In this document: positions 33,226-45,835 of the stretch, in pieces | Numbering within the stretch: position 1 is the stretch's first letter | How the letters are laid out: every line of letters begins with the position of its first letter | NCBI RefSeq assembly: GCF_014199205.1 | Contig: NZ_JACIJD010000002.1 | Coordinates: forward strand, 248,001-312,000 | Source of the DNA: Muricoccus pecuniae | GTDB taxonomy: Bacteria > Pseudomonadota > Alphaproteobacteria > Acetobacterales > Acetobacteraceae | Direction: 5' to 3' | DNA length: 64,000 bases | Program-made: the position numbers and the translations under genes | Notes under the pieces: model-generated | Seen by the model: only the letters and a program-made list of their open reading frames with translations | Told to the model about the DNA's origin: nothing | Databases searched by the model: none

Positions 33226-34020
33226 TCAGACTTCCTCGTCGAAGCCGCCGGCGTCGTCGAACCCACCGGCATCGTCATAGCCGGCGCCCTGGTCGAAGCC
33301 GGCCGCGTCATTGCCACCCCAGCCATTATCAGAGACGGGCGAGGCGTCGTTGCCCGCGCCGCCCGGATCGGTCCAGGGAGAGGCTGCGGGGGTATCGACC
33401 GCCTGCTCGCCGAAGGCACCGCCCGTGGCACCGGAGACGGCATCGGACACGCCGGAGGCCGCATGGGCCGCGCCGCCCGAGAACATGCCCATCAGCGCGT
33501 TGCCCAGCACCATGCCGCCGGCCACGCCCGCCGCGGTCGTCAGCGCCGTGCCGAGGAAGCCGGAGCCGCGCCCCCCCTGCTGCATCATGGCCGGGTTCAT
33601 CGCGCCCATGGGCGGCTGGATCGGCTGCGGGCGGGGGGTCATCGGCACCTGCCGGTTCCCGCCGCCGCCGAACATGCCGCCGAACAGCCCGCCGCGGGAC
33701 CCCTGGTTGGCCTGCGCCTGGTTCTGCGTGTTCTCCAGCTGCCACTCCAGTTCCTGGATGCGGTTCTGGGCCTGGACCAGCGCGGCTTCCTGCACGAAGG
33801 CCGTCTGGGTGATGCGGTAACGCGCCTCGGGGTAGCGGGTGAACAGCTCGCCGATCAGGCGGTCCGCCTCCGGGTCCACGGGGGGCAGGCTGGGGCGCGG
33901 CTGCGTGCTGGGCACGCTGCGGCCACCCCAGGGGCCGGTTGAGGTCGCGGCCGGCTGCGGCGCGGCGCCAGCGACGCGCTCCACATAGCCGGTGATGATG
34001 CGGCGCTCTTCCTCGGTCAT
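33226..34020 (-). CDS. DUF2076 domain protein
   Basis: A 264-residue protein of the DUF2076 (COG3416) family. It has an N-terminal helical part (EERRIITGYVERVAG, then EADRLIGELFTRYPEARYRITQTAFVQEAALVQAQ split near 47-82, a coiled-coil-like helix), a Gly/Met/Pro-rich middle (GGLFGGMFGGGG), one hydrophobic segment (FLGTALTTAAGVAGGMVLGNALMG, near 150-173), and an acidic C-terminal tail of imperfect GGFDDA repeats. Function unknown; the name ligand-binding sensor has been used without proof. ATG 34020 (MTEEERR) is chosen over the ATG at 34029 because family members start at that position; GAGG lies upstream. Confidence 0.78.
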   Translation of the reverse strand: MTEEERRIITGYVERVAGAAPQPAATSTGPWGGRSVPSTQPRPSLPPVDPEADRLIGELFTRYPEARYRITQTAFVQEAALVQAQNRIQELEWQLENTQNQAQANQGSRGGLFGGMFGGGGNRQVPMTPRPQPIQPPMGAMNPAMMQQGGRGSGFLGTALTTAAGVAGGMVLGNALMGMFSGGAAHAASGVSDAVSGATGGAFGEQAVDTPAASPWTDPGGAGNDASPVSDNGWGGNDAAGFDQGAGYDDAGGFDDAGGFDEEV

Positions 34021-34098
34021 GTCCCTCATAACTCCTCGTTGCGGGCAGATGCCCACGACGGCCGCGAGATGGCCCGCCGCGGCAAACCTTTCAAGATG

Positions 34099-34548
34099 TT
34101 AATCTACCGCGCCGGCCGGCACCCGGGAAGGCAGGCCGAGCCGGCCCCACTCGATGGCGGGGCAGCGGTCCATCACGATCGCTATCCCGGCCGCCCGCGC
34201 CCGCTCCGCCGCCGCGTCGTCCCAGACGCCGAGTTGGAGCCAGACCGATTTCGCGCCGAGTCGGATGGCCTCGTCCACCACCTCCCCGGCCTGTTCGCTC
34301 CGACGGAACACATCCACCATGTCGAGCGGCGCGGCCTCCTCCAGGGAGGGCACGGCCTGCATGCCGTGGATGCTGCGGCCGTCGAGCGCCGGGTTCACCG
34401 GGATCGCGCTGTAGCCGCGCTGGAGAAGGAAGGCGAAGACGCCGTTGGAGGCGCGCCCCGGCTTGTCCGAGGCGCCGACCACCGCGATCCGGCGCGTCCG
34501 CAGCAGGAGGTCCCTCACTGCATCGTCGCTCAACCCGTCCCTGGCCAT
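34099..34548 (-). CDS. CoA-binding domain protein (YccU-like)
   Basis: A 149-residue Rossmann-fold protein related to the CoA-binding domain of succinyl-CoA synthetase alpha. IAVVGASDKPGRASNGVFAFL near 20-40 is the nucleotide loop. VPSLEEAAPLDMVDVFRRSE and KSVWLQLGVWDDAAAERARAAG split near 67-122 and the invariant Cys in VMDRCPAIEW are present. YccU-like proteins are small stand-alone CoA binders of unsettled role. It is transcribed alone toward the DUF2076 gene. Confidence 0.88.
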   Translation of the reverse strand: MARDGLSDDAVRDLLLRTRRIAVVGASDKPGRASNGVFAFLLQRGYSAIPVNPALDGRSIHGMQAVPSLEEAAPLDMVDVFRRSEQAGEVVDEAIRLGAKSVWLQLGVWDDAAAERARAAGIAIVMDRCPAIEWGRLGLPSRVPAGAVD

Positions 34549-34687
34549 GCTCTCTCTCCTGCCTTGTCCCGGGGCAGTGCCCTGCCCCGGGGGCAGTTGG
34601 GACGGAAGGGTGAGGATGCCAATGGGGCGCCATTGCGGCGCGCGCCGCCTTTCGTGAGCCTCAGGCGGGGGCTAGAGGTGGGGCGCC

Positions 34688-36376
34688 ATGCCCGTATCCC
34701 GCTCCGTCGCCGCCGCGCTGATCCTCTCCGCGCTCGCCACCGCCCTCCTCTGGTGGGTGCCCAACCGGGAAAGGGCGGGCGAGGTGCCGATGACGGCCGA
34801 GCGCTTCAACAGCGTCTCCTTCGCCCCTTTCCGGGAGGGGCAGAGCCCGCTGCGCGACATTTTCCCCACGGCGGCGGAGGTGGATGAGGACATCCGCCTC
34901 ATCGCCCCGCGCGTGCGCGCCATCCGCAGCTACGCCAGCATCGAGGGCGCCTACGACACCGCTGAGATCGCCGGGCGGCACGGGGTGAAGATGTGGAAGG
35001 GCGCCTGGCTCGGCCGCGACCTCCGCGGGAACGACCGCGAGATCGCCGCCCTGATCGCCACCGCCAACAAGCACCCGGAGGTGGTGGAGCGCGTGGTCGT
35101 CGGCAACGAGGTGCTGCTGCGCCGCGACCTGCCGGTGGAGGAGCTGGCCCGCCAGATCGACCGCGTGAAGGCGGCCGTGCGCCAGCCCGTGACCTATGCC
35201 GATGTCTGGGAGTTCTGGGCCCAGTTCCCCGAGCTGGCCCGCCATGTGGACATCGTGACCATCCATATCCTCCCCTACTGGGAGGACGAGCCGCTGGGCG
35301 TGGACGTCGCCATGGCCCATGTGCGCGACGTCTATCGCCGGATGAAGGCGATGTTCCCGGACAAGGCCATTGCCATCGGCGAGATCGGCTGGCCTAGCGC
35401 CGGCCGCTGGCGCGAGGGCGCGGTTCCCTCCCGCGTGGATCAGGCGGTGTTCCTCCGCCAGTTCATCGCGCTCAGCCAGGAGGAGGGCTTCGACTACAAT
35501 CTCATCGAGGCCTTCGACCAGGTCTGGAAGTACCGCAACGAGGGCACGGTGGGCGCCGCCTGGGGGCTGTGGACGGCGGACCGGCAGCCGAAGTTCGACC
35601 TCTCCGGCCCCGTGCGGGAGAACCCGTGGTGGGCCTGGTACGCGGGCGCGGCACTGCTGCTCGGCGCCGGCATGTTCGCCGCCACCGCCCGCGCCTGGCC
35701 CCGCGCCTTCCGCGCCGCGCTGGCGGTGCTCTCGGCCGCGCTGGGCAACGCCCTGGCTTATGCCTGGTGCGGCGGCTGGCCCTACGCCTTCGACGAGCAT
35801 CTGAAGCTCGCCTTCGTCGTGAACATCCTCGGCCAGTCGCTTCTCGCCGCACTGCTGCTGCGCCGGGCGGGCGCGCGGCTCTCGGGGGACAGGGTGGAGC
35901 CCGCGCGCAATGGCGCCCAGGCCAGCGCTAACCTTCGCTCGGTCTTCCGCGGCCGCTTCCGCCCGCGGGACTGGCGCGGCTTCGCCTTCGAGGACCTGCT
36001 CTTCCTCTTCATCGTCACCGCGGCCGTGCTGCAGATGATGCTGCTCTTCGACCCCCGCTACCGCGACTTCCCCTTCCCCACCTTCGCCGTACCGCTCGTG
36101 GCGGTGGTCGCGCGCGCCCTGTTGCGGGACCTTCCGCGCACGGGGGGCGGCTGGGCGGAATGGCTGGCGGGCGGCGTGCTCGCGGCCTGCGCCGTGGCGA
36201 GCGCGGTGATGGAGGGGCCGCACAACCTCCAGGCCATGGGCTGGAGCACCTGCGCGATCGGCCTCGCCCTGCCGCCCCTCCTACGGCTGAAGCCCTTCAG
36301 CCGGGCGGCGCGGGTGCCTGCCCCTGCCTCTCCGCCCCCCGGCTCCCGGCGAGGAGCGCCATCCCGAGCGGCGTGA
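34688..36376 (+). CDS. GH17-like beta-glucan enzyme with C-terminal membrane domain
   Basis: A 562-residue membrane protein. TM1 (about 5-24) precedes a TIM-barrel domain of the glycoside hydrolase 17 type (SVSFAPFREGQSP, IRSYASIEGAYD). The acid/base Glu141 sits in VVVGNEVLLR and nucleophile Glu232 in IGEIGWPSAG, both in family context. From about residue 318 on there are six to seven hydrophobic helices. This combination is known in proteobacterial beta-(1,3)/(1,6)-glucan synthesis proteins (NdvC-like), where GH17 proteins transglycosylate cyclic or osmoregulated periplasmic glucans. No GT2/GT84 glucan synthase gene is adjacent. The C-terminus overlaps the convergent small gene at 36297 by 80 bases. 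Confidence 0.82.
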   Translation: MPVSRSVAAALILSALATALLWWVPNRERAGEVPMTAERFNSVSFAPFREGQSPLRDIFPTAAEVDEDIRLIAPRVRAIRSYASIEGAYDTAEIAGRHGVKMWKGAWLGRDLRGNDREIAALIATANKHPEVVERVVVGNEVLLRRDLPVEELARQIDRVKAAVRQPVTYADVWEFWAQFPELARHVDIVTIHILPYWEDEPLGVDVAMAHVRDVYRRMKAMFPDKAIAIGEIGWPSAGRWREGAVPSRVDQAVFLRQFIALSQEEGFDYNLIEAFDQVWKYRNEGTVGAAWGLWTADRQPKFDLSGPVRENPWWAWYAGAALLLGAGMFAATARAWPRAFRAALAVLSAALGNALAYAWCGGWPYAFDEHLKLAFVVNILGQSLLAALLLRRAGARLSGDRVEPARNGAQASANLRSVFRGRFRPRDWRGFAFEDLLFLFIVTAAVLQMMLLFDPRYRDFPFPTFAVPLVAVVARALLRDLPRTGGGWAEWLAGGVLAACAVASAVMEGPHNLQAMGWSTCAIGLALPPLLRLKPFSRAARVPAPASPPPGSRRGAPSRAA

Positions 36377-36545
36377 CCCGCACCGGTTCCGCCCGCGCCA
36401 GGAAGCCCTTCTCGAAGGCTTCCTCCCACACCATCAGGCGCGGGCAGGAGGTGCGCCAGGCCTCGTTCAGCTCGGCGAGGCTGCGCGGCCGCCGCGCCGC
36501 CCATTCCACGAGGTCGGCGACCAGAGGATCGGTGATCCCGCTCAT
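36297..36545 (-). CDS. Small winged-helix-like conserved hypothetical protein
   Basis: An 82-residue protein, helical with a helix-turn-helix-like pattern: DPLVADLVEWAARRPRSLAEL, then NEAWRTSCPRLMVWEEAFEKGFL and a beta-wing-like RAEPVRVTPLGMALLAG. It resembles small winged-helix proteins, but the DNA-binding role is unproven. The gene overlaps the 3' end of the GH17-like gene tail to tail over 80 bases. ATG 36545 is followed by a coherent globular sequence; the last 15 residues are low-complexity. Moderately sure it is expressed. Confidence 0.55.
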   Translation of the reverse strand: MSGITDPLVADLVEWAARRPRSLAELNEAWRTSCPRLMVWEEAFEKGFLARAEPVRVTPLGMALLAGSRGAERQGQAPAPPG

Positions 36546-36692
36546 CTCCTGAACATCCCCGCGCGCCCCGGTTCATGCCGGCAGGCGTTGGGGAGGACGA
36601 TAGGCGCGGTGCGGGGAGGGGAGGGAGGCGAATCCGTCACCCCATCGCCGGCCGCGCGCGGGCGGGTGCTGCCCGGCGAAACGGGCCGGGGC

Positions 36693-36718
36693 GCAACGCG
36701 GGGCCCCGCCAGGGCGTT
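36693..36718 (+). promoter_or_regulatory. Possible EcfG-type promoter of the DUF892 gene
   Basis: GCAAC (36693-36697), 17 bases, then CGTT (36715-36718), 69 bases before ATG 36788. This is one mismatch from the alphaproteobacterial general-stress consensus GGAAC-N16/17-CGTT. YciE/YciF-like proteins belong to general stress regulons in relatives. The rest of 36546-36787 shows no coding sense. Confidence 0.3.
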
Positions 36719-36787
36719 CCCTGTGCGACATCGGCCCGGTCCCCCCAGGCCGGGCTCCCCGCATCACGCGCAGGAAGGCAGACCGCC

Positions 36788-37291
36788 ATGGCCCTCTTCT
36801 CCAAGCCCATCAAGACGCTCGACGACCTCTTCGTCCACACGCTGCAGGACATCTATTACGCCGAGAACCAGATCACGAAGGCGCTGCCCAAGATGATCGA
36901 CAAGGCGACGGATCCTCAGCTCAAGCAGGGCTTCGAGTTGCACCTGCAGGAGACGAAGAACCAGATCACCCGCCTGGAGAAGGTCTTCCAGATGCATGGC
37001 CAGCCCGTGAAGGGCGTCACCTGCGCCGCCATGGACGGCATCCTGGAGGAAGCCCAGGAGATCATGGGCGACGTGGACGACAAGGAGGTGCTCGACGCCG
37101 CCATGCTCGCCGCCGCCCAGGCCGTGGAGCACTACGAGATCACCCGCTACGGCACGCTGGTCGCCTTCGCCCGCCAGCTCGGCCGCGCCGACTGCGCCTC
37201 GGTGCTGGAGGAGAACCTCGCCGAGGAGAAGGCGACGGACAAGAAGCTGACTATGCTCGCCGAGAGCAAGGTCAACCGCATGGCCGCCTGA
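36788..37291 (+). CDS. DUF892 ferritin-like protein (YciE/YciF family)
   Basis: A 167-residue four-helix-bundle protein. The N-terminal pattern TLDDLFVHTLQDIYYAENQITKALPKM split near 10-36 contains the first metal-ligand Glu; ELHLQETKNQITRLEKVF carries E-x-x-x-Q/H-x-x-R-L; and QAVEHYEITRYGTL and LEENLAEEKATDKKL give the second pair of carboxylates. Members are stress-induced dimeric diiron-type proteins of unclear activity. AGGAAGG lies 8 bases before ATG 36788. It stands alone, downstream of a possible EcfG promoter. Confidence 0.9.
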   Translation: MALFSKPIKTLDDLFVHTLQDIYYAENQITKALPKMIDKATDPQLKQGFELHLQETKNQITRLEKVFQMHGQPVKGVTCAAMDGILEEAQEIMGDVDDKEVLDAAMLAAAQAVEHYEITRYGTLVAFARQLGRADCASVLEENLAEEKATDKKLTMLAESKVNRMAA

Positions 37292-37396
37292 GGCGTTACC
37301 TCTTTCGCCTCGGACGATCCACCAGGGGCAAGGGGCGCCGGTTTCCGATCCCGCAGCGCGGGGGAGGGGGCCGGCGCTTCGCCGTTCAGGCCCCCT

Positions 37397-37714
37397 TCAG
37401 GCGAGACGTTCCGCCAGCCTCGCGGCCAGGGCGGCGGGGTCGCCCTCCGCCAGCACGGTCTTCTCCCGGGACGCCGCACCCGCCGTGACCGAGAGGCGGG
37501 AGGGGGCGAGGCCGAGCGCCTCGGCCAGAAGGGCGAGGATCGCGCGGTTCGCGCGCCCGTCCTCCGGTGCCTCGTTCACCGCCGCCTTGATTTTCGGCCC
37601 GTCCACCCCGGGCACCAGCCCTTGCAGGCCCGGCCGCCTCGCGCGGGGATGGGCCTTCACGCGAAGCTCCAGCCCGCCTTCCACCGCGCGCCAGGGAAGG
37701 TCGCGCGGTGTCAC
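37397..37714 (-). CDS. DUF167 (YggU) family protein
   Basis: A 105-residue protein with the conserved YggU pattern: LRVKAHPRARRPGLQG near 17-32, KIKAAVNEAPEDGRANRAI near 41-59, and LSVTAGAASREKTVL near 74-88. Its fold is known from structural genomics but its function is not. The start is GTG 37714, overlapping the stop of the upstream membrane protein by four bases (GTGA), so both are cotranslated. Confidence 0.88.
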   Translation of the reverse strand: MTPRDLPWRAVEGGLELRVKAHPRARRPGLQGLVPGVDGPKIKAAVNEAPEDGRANRAILALLAEALGLAPSRLSVTAGAASREKTVLAEGDPAALAARLAERLA

Positions 37715-38100
37715 CGGCCCCGGAGCGGGGTGACGACCGCCTTGCGCGCATTCGCCTCCACCCAGGCCCAGCCGCCCAGCGCCGCGCCGATCATCCCCCA
37801 GGTGGCGTTGAAGTTCAGCACCGCGGTCACGCCCAGCGCCACGGCCGCCGCGCGCACCGCGAAGGGGGCGCCGATGAAGGCCCAGATCCCGAGCGCCATG
37901 GCCCCCGCGCCCCAGAGCTGCCAGTGCTGGAGCCAGAGCAGCACCGCGCGCGGCTTGCAGGCGAAGGGCGCGCTGGCGAGGTCGAGGCAGAGCGCGCCCA
38001 TCTCGCGCGGCTCAACCTGCAGGTAGCGGTAGAGCAGCATCAGCCCGATGGCGGCGGCAACCGCGAGAATCGCCAGGAAATCACGCTTGGGGACGGTCAT
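37711..38100 (-). CDS. Hypothetical four-helix membrane protein
   Basis: A 129-residue protein with about four hydrophobic helices (DFLAILAVAAAIGLMLLYRYL near 7-27, WQLWGAGAMALGIWAFIGAPF near 61-81, AVRAAAVALGVTAVLNF, GMIGAALGGWAWVEANA). It has two Cys (GALCLDLASAPFACKP) in the first outside loop that could form a disulfide. I do not recognise the family with certainty. The gene overlaps the DUF167 gene by four bases. Confidence 0.65.
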   Translation of the reverse strand: MTVPKRDFLAILAVAAAIGLMLLYRYLQVEPREMGALCLDLASAPFACKPRAVLLWLQHWQLWGAGAMALGIWAFIGAPFAVRAAAVALGVTAVLNFNATWGMIGAALGGWAWVEANARKAVVTPLRGR

Positions 38101-38191
38101 GCCGATGTGATCCCGCGATCGCTTCGGGCGTGCAAGCGGCATCATTGGGGCAGCGCCTTGAAGCCGCCGCACTCGGCGCGACCTTTGGCTG

Positions 38192-39022
38192 ATGAAGCTT
38201 CCCTTCCTCGATCGTTCCCCCCGCGTCGCCGTCGTGCGGCTCGCCGGCGTCATCGCGCCGCGCGCGAACGGCCTGGCCGGCCCCACCCTCTCCGCCGCCG
38301 CGCTGGACCCCGTGCTGGAGCGCGCCTTCGGGCTGAAGCGCCTGGCCGGCGTGGTGCTGGCGCTGAACTCGCCCGGCGGCTCGCCCGCGCAATCCTCCCT
38401 CATCGCCGCGCGCATCCGGCAACTCGCGGAGAAGAAAGGCGTGCCCGTCATCGCCTGCGTGGAGGATGCGGCGGCCTCGGGCGGCTACTGGCTCGCCTGC
38501 GCGGCGGACGAGATCGTGGCGGACCCCGCGAGCATCGTCGGCTCCATCGGCGTCATCTCCGCCGGCTTCGGCTTCGAGGAGGCGATCGCGCGGCTCGGCA
38601 TCGAGCGGCGGCTGGTGACGGCGGGGGAGGACAAGTCCTTCCTCGACCCCTTCCGCCCCGTCGACCCCGCGCAGCAGGAGCGGCTGCGCGACCTGATGGG
38701 CGGGCTGCACCGCGAGTTCGTCGGCTGGGTGGAATCGCGCCGCGGGGAGAGGCTGCGCGGGGCGGAGGAGCCGCTCTTCACCGGCCGCTTCTGGACGGGG
38801 CGCCGCGCGCTGGAGCTCGGGCTGGTGGACCGTCTGGGCGACCTGCGCGGTGAGGTGACCCGCCGCTTCGGCGAGGCTGCCCGGATCGTGCCCCTCGGCG
38901 CCCGCCGCCCGCGCCTGCCCTGGCGCCTGCTCTCCGGCGCCGCGCTCGATCCGTCGGCGGCGGTGGAGGGCGCGATCGTGGCGGCCGAGGCGCGGGCGGC
39001 CTGGGGGCGTATCGGCCTTTGA
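38192..39022 (+). CDS. S49 family serine peptidase (SppA/SohB-like)
   Basis: A 276-residue Ser-Lys dyad peptidase of the signal-peptide-peptidase class. Nucleophile Ser96 lies in EDAAASGGYWLACAAD, and Lys148 in VTAGEDKSFLDPF, a 52-residue spacing typical of SohB/SppA. LALNSPGGSPAQSSLIA near 57-72 supplies the oxyanion site, and IVGSIGVISAGFGF follows. No N-terminal transmembrane helix is obvious, so it may be cytoplasmic or peripheral. It is divergent from the membrane protein gene at 37711 (91-base gap). Confidence 0.9.
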   Translation: MKLPFLDRSPRVAVVRLAGVIAPRANGLAGPTLSAAALDPVLERAFGLKRLAGVVLALNSPGGSPAQSSLIAARIRQLAEKKGVPVIACVEDAAASGGYWLACAADEIVADPASIVGSIGVISAGFGFEEAIARLGIERRLVTAGEDKSFLDPFRPVDPAQQERLRDLMGGLHREFVGWVESRRGERLRGAEEPLFTGRFWTGRRALELGLVDRLGDLRGEVTRRFGEAARIVPLGARRPRLPWRLLSGAALDPSAAVEGAIVAAEARAAWGRIGL

Positions 39023-39232
39023 CCCCGAGGGGCGGGCCGCTCATGAAGCCTTGATCGGTGGCGCCCGCCCAGGCCCTCGGCCCCACCCGAATCGTTCTTG
39101 ATTTGTTCGAATACAAAGGTCAGAATTCCTACATCGATCGGGCGGGCGGGGGTGAATGGCGCGGCTGCGCCGGCACCTCCGCGGGGGGATTCCGTGCCCT
39201 GGCCCGCCCGCGACAGGACAAAGGGAAGTCTG

Positions 39233-39847
39233 ATGAGCAACACGCCGCTCCTGCTCGGCCTGGCGGTGGGATTCTCCATCGCCGTCCCGATCGGCCCGAT
39301 GGGGATTCTCTGCATCCAGCGAACTCTCGCCTCGGGCATGCGCGTCGGCCTCTGCACCGGGCTCGGCGCGGCGACAGTGAACATCGCCTACGGTGCGGCC
39401 GTGGTGCTCGGGATGGAGAGCGCCGCGCCGTGGATGGAGCGGGCGGGGAGGGTGCTGTCGATCGCGGCCGGAATCGTTCTCTTGCTGATGGCAGCGAGGA
39501 TGTTGATGCGCCGTCACGTCGCGGAGGACGCGCCCGGACAGGCGCCGCGTTCCTGCGCCTCGGCCTATCTCTCCGCGCTCGCCTTCAACGCGGCGAACCC
39601 GATGTCGCTGCTCCTCATCTTCTCGCTGCTCTCGCCCATCGCCGGCACGACGGCCACTTCGCCGGCCGCGGCCTCCGCGCTCCTGTTCGGCATGTTCGCG
39701 GCGGCGAGCCTGTGGTGGATGCTGCTCAGCGGCGGCGTGGCGCTGCTGCGCTCGCGGCTGCGGCCGGAACTGCTGCTCCACGCCAACCTCGCGGCCGGGA
39801 TGCTTCTGACGGCCTATGGCACCCTCGCCCTGGCGCGCGTGAACTGA
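39233..39847 (+). CDS. LysE/RhtB family amino-acid exporter
   Basis: A 204-residue inner-membrane protein with six hydrophobic helices. The family signature is [35 protein letters not shown] split near 14-48 (P-x-G-P, then R-x-G-L-x-x-G-x-G), followed by [16 protein letters not shown] near 118-133 (N-P). Members export lysine, arginine, homoserine or other amino acids. AAGGGAAG precedes ATG 39233. The 210-base region before it has an AT-rich core (about 39094-39135) suitable for a promoter, but I cannot assign an operator. Confidence 0.87.
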   Translation: MSNTPLLLGLAVGFSIAVPIGPMGILCIQRTLASGMRVGLCTGLGAATVNIAYGAAVVLGMESAAPWMERAGRVLSIAAGIVLLLMAARMLMRRHVAEDAPGQAPRSCASAYLSALAFNAANPMSLLLIFSLLSPIAGTTATSPAAASALLFGMFAAASLWWMLLSGGVALLRSRLRPELLLHANLAAGMLLTAYGTLALARVN

Positions 39848-39901
39848 AATTATTCCCATTTCGCTGCGGGGCCTGGGCCGGCTCCGGGGTGGGGGGCTTC
39901 C

Positions 39902-39931
39902 TTGCGGGGGTGCGGCGGGCGCCCCTATACC
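39902..39931 (+). promoter_or_regulatory. Candidate sigma-70 promoter of glyQ-glyS
   Basis: TTGCGG (39902-39907), an 18-base spacer, then TATACC (39926-39931), 44 bases upstream of the glyQ start codon. TATACC in an otherwise GC-rich sequence resembles alphaproteobacterial housekeeping promoters. No T-box or glycine riboswitch architecture is visible. Confidence 0.4.
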
Positions 39932-39975
39932 GGCCGCGCCAAGGAACGCCTCCCCAGCCCGATGATCGCCCCTGC

Positions 39976-40838
<863 letters not shown>

Positions 40839-40839
<1 letters not shown>

Positions 40840-43076
40840 TGGCCGAGCTTCTACTGGAGATCCTCTCCGAGGAGATCCCCGCCCGCATGCAGGCCCGCGC
40901 GGCCGAGGCCCTCGCGCGGCTGCTGGGCGAGGCGATCAGGCCCGCCGGGCTGTCGCTCGACGGCGTCCGCACCCTCTACGGCCCGCGCCGCATCGCGCTC
41001 GTCGCGCAGATCCCGGGCGAGACGCCGGCGAGCGAGCGGGAAGAGAAGGGGCCGCGCCTCGGCGCCCCCGAGGCGGCGCTGGGCGGCTTCGCCCGCAAGC
41101 ACGCGCTCCCCGATGACGCGGTGGCCGCCATGCGCGGCGCCGCCGGCCCCTCCGACACGCCGGTCTATGAGGGGGAGGGGCTGGTGATCCTGGCCCGCCC
41201 GGAGAAGTCCGGCGCCTCCTTCCTCCTGCGGCTGCGGAACCCCGCGCGCTCCAGCGCCGAGGTGCTGGCCGAGGCGGTCCCGGCCCTCATCCGCCGCTTT
41301 CCCTGGCCGAAGTCGATGCGATGGGGCACCTCGGACCTCATCTGGGTCCGCCCGATGCAGCGCATCCTCCTCCTGCTCGATGGAGAGGTGGTGCCCTTCG
41401 CTCTCGGCGAGGGGGCGGACGAGGCGCACGGCCTCCGCTCCGCCGACCTCACCGAGGGGCACCGCATCCAGTCGCCCGGCGCCTTCGCCGTGGCCTCCGC
41501 AGCGGAGTACGAGGCGGGGCTGCGCGAGCGCTCCGTCATTCCCGACGCCGCCGAGCGCGAGCGGATGATCGAGGGCGGGATCGCCGCCCTCGCCGCCGCG
41601 GAGGGGCTGGAGGTGGTGCCGGACCGCGGGCTGCTGGCCGAGGTGGCCGGGCTGGTGGAGTGGCCCGTGCCGCTTCTCGGCCGGATCGACGACGCCTTCA
41701 TGGACCTGCCGCCTGAGCTGATGCGGACGACCATGCGGGTGAACCAGCGCTACTTCGCGCTCCGTCACCCCGACGGCCGCGCCGCCGCGCGCTTCGCCCT
41801 CGTCGCCAACATCGCGGCCAGGGACGGCGGCGGCGCCATCATCGGCGGCAACGAGCGCGTGCTGCGCGCCCGCCTCTCCGACGCCCGCTTCTTCTGGGAC
41901 CTGGACCGCAAGCAGCCGCTCGAATCCTTCCTGCCGAAGCTCGATTCCGTGGTGTTCCACGCGAAGCTCGGCACGCAGGGCGACCGCGTCCGCCGGCTGG
42001 AGCGGCTGGCCCGGCACATCGCGCCGATGGTGGGCGCGGAGCCCGGCCTCGCCGCCCGCGCCGCGCGGCTGGCCAAAGCGGACCTCGCCTCCGGCATGGT
42101 GGGCGAGTTCCCCGAGCTCCAGGGCGTGATGGGCCGCTACTACGCGCTCCATGCCGGGGAGGACCCGCGCGTGGCCGAGGCGATCGGCGCGCATTACCGC
42201 CCCCTCGGCCCCGGCGACGCCGTGCCATCCGAGCCTGTCGCGGTGGCCGTCGCCCTCGCGGACAAGCTGGACCAGCTCGCCGGCTTCTTCGCCGCGGACG
42301 AGCGCCCGACCGGCTCGGGCGATCCCTACGCGCTGCGCCGCGCGGCGCTCGGCGTCATCCGCATCGTCCGGGAGAACGGGCTGCGCTTGCCGCTGGCGGA
42401 TGCGGTGGCGGAGGCCTTCTTCGGCTACCCCATGGCCCAGGGCACGACCGCGACGCCCGAGTTCGGCATGGCGGTGGCCGCCGAGCGAATGAATGCGGGC
42501 TGGAAGCCGCCGGCCGAATCGGCCCATCCTCCCATGGTCGCCGCCTTCGCCCAGGGGGTGGTCGAGTTCCTGGCCGAGCGGCTCCGTGTGCAGATGCGGG
42601 CGGAGGGGCTGCGTCACGATCTCGTGGCCGCGGCCTTCGGGCGCTCGGGCGACGACGACCTGAACCGGCTGCTGGCGCGCGCCGACGCACTGCGCGACTT
42701 CCTCTCCACCGCCGAGGGAACGGACCTGCTGGCGGCCTATCGCCGCGCCGCGAACATCCTCAAAATTGAGGAAAAGCGGGACGGGCGGGCCTACGCTCCG
42801 GCGATCCGCGCCGACCTGCTCCGTGCCCCGGAGGAGATCGCCCTTGCCTCGGCGATCGAGGCCGCGCGCCCGGCCGTCCGGGAGGCGCTGGCACAGGAGG
42901 GCTTCGCAGCCGCCATGTCGGCCCTTGCGCCAATCCGCGCGCCGGTGGACGCTTTTTTCGACGGGGTCACGGTCAATGATCCGGATAGGGAATTGCGGGA
43001 GAACCGGCTAGGCTTGCTGGCGCTGCTTCGCGGCGCCATGGACGAGGTGGCCGATATCGCGCGTATCGAAGGCTGA
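40839..43076 (+). CDS. glyS: Glycine--tRNA ligase beta subunit
   Basis: A 745-residue subunit that carries the tRNA-recognition and HD/anticodon-binding domains. The N-terminal LLLEILSEEIPARMQARA is the family start, and MRVNQRYFALRHPDGRAAARFALVANI and RVLRARLSDARFFWDLDRK are core blocks. The C-terminal VNDPDRELRENRLGLLALL closes the anticodon-binding domain. It is about 50 residues longer than the usual 690, from a few Ala/Gly loops. It overlaps glyQ by one base; ppdK follows 10 bases downstream. Confidence 0.96.
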
Positions 43077-43086
43077 GGATGAGGTC

Positions 43087-45768
<2,682 letters not shown>

Positions 45769-45786
45769 CGCCGCTGGCTTTCCGGT

Positions 45787-45812
45787 CCGGGGAAGGCGAC
45801 GACCTTCCCCGG
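45787..45812. terminator. Bidirectional terminator between ppdK and xth
   Basis: CCGGGGAAGG (45787-45796) and CCTTCCCCGG (45803-45812) form a perfect 10-bp stem with a 6-base loop, midway between the convergent stops at 45768 and 45836. The flanks carry only weak T-rich sequence, so it may act together with Rho. Confidence 0.65.
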
Positions 45813-45835
45813 ATCTGCCCGCCTTTCCGGTCTGG

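Noticed and set aside
39848-39975. A T-box or glycine riboswitch before glyQ.
   Set aside because: Only 128 bases, no T-box sequence or tandem glycine aptamer pattern; a simple promoter fits.
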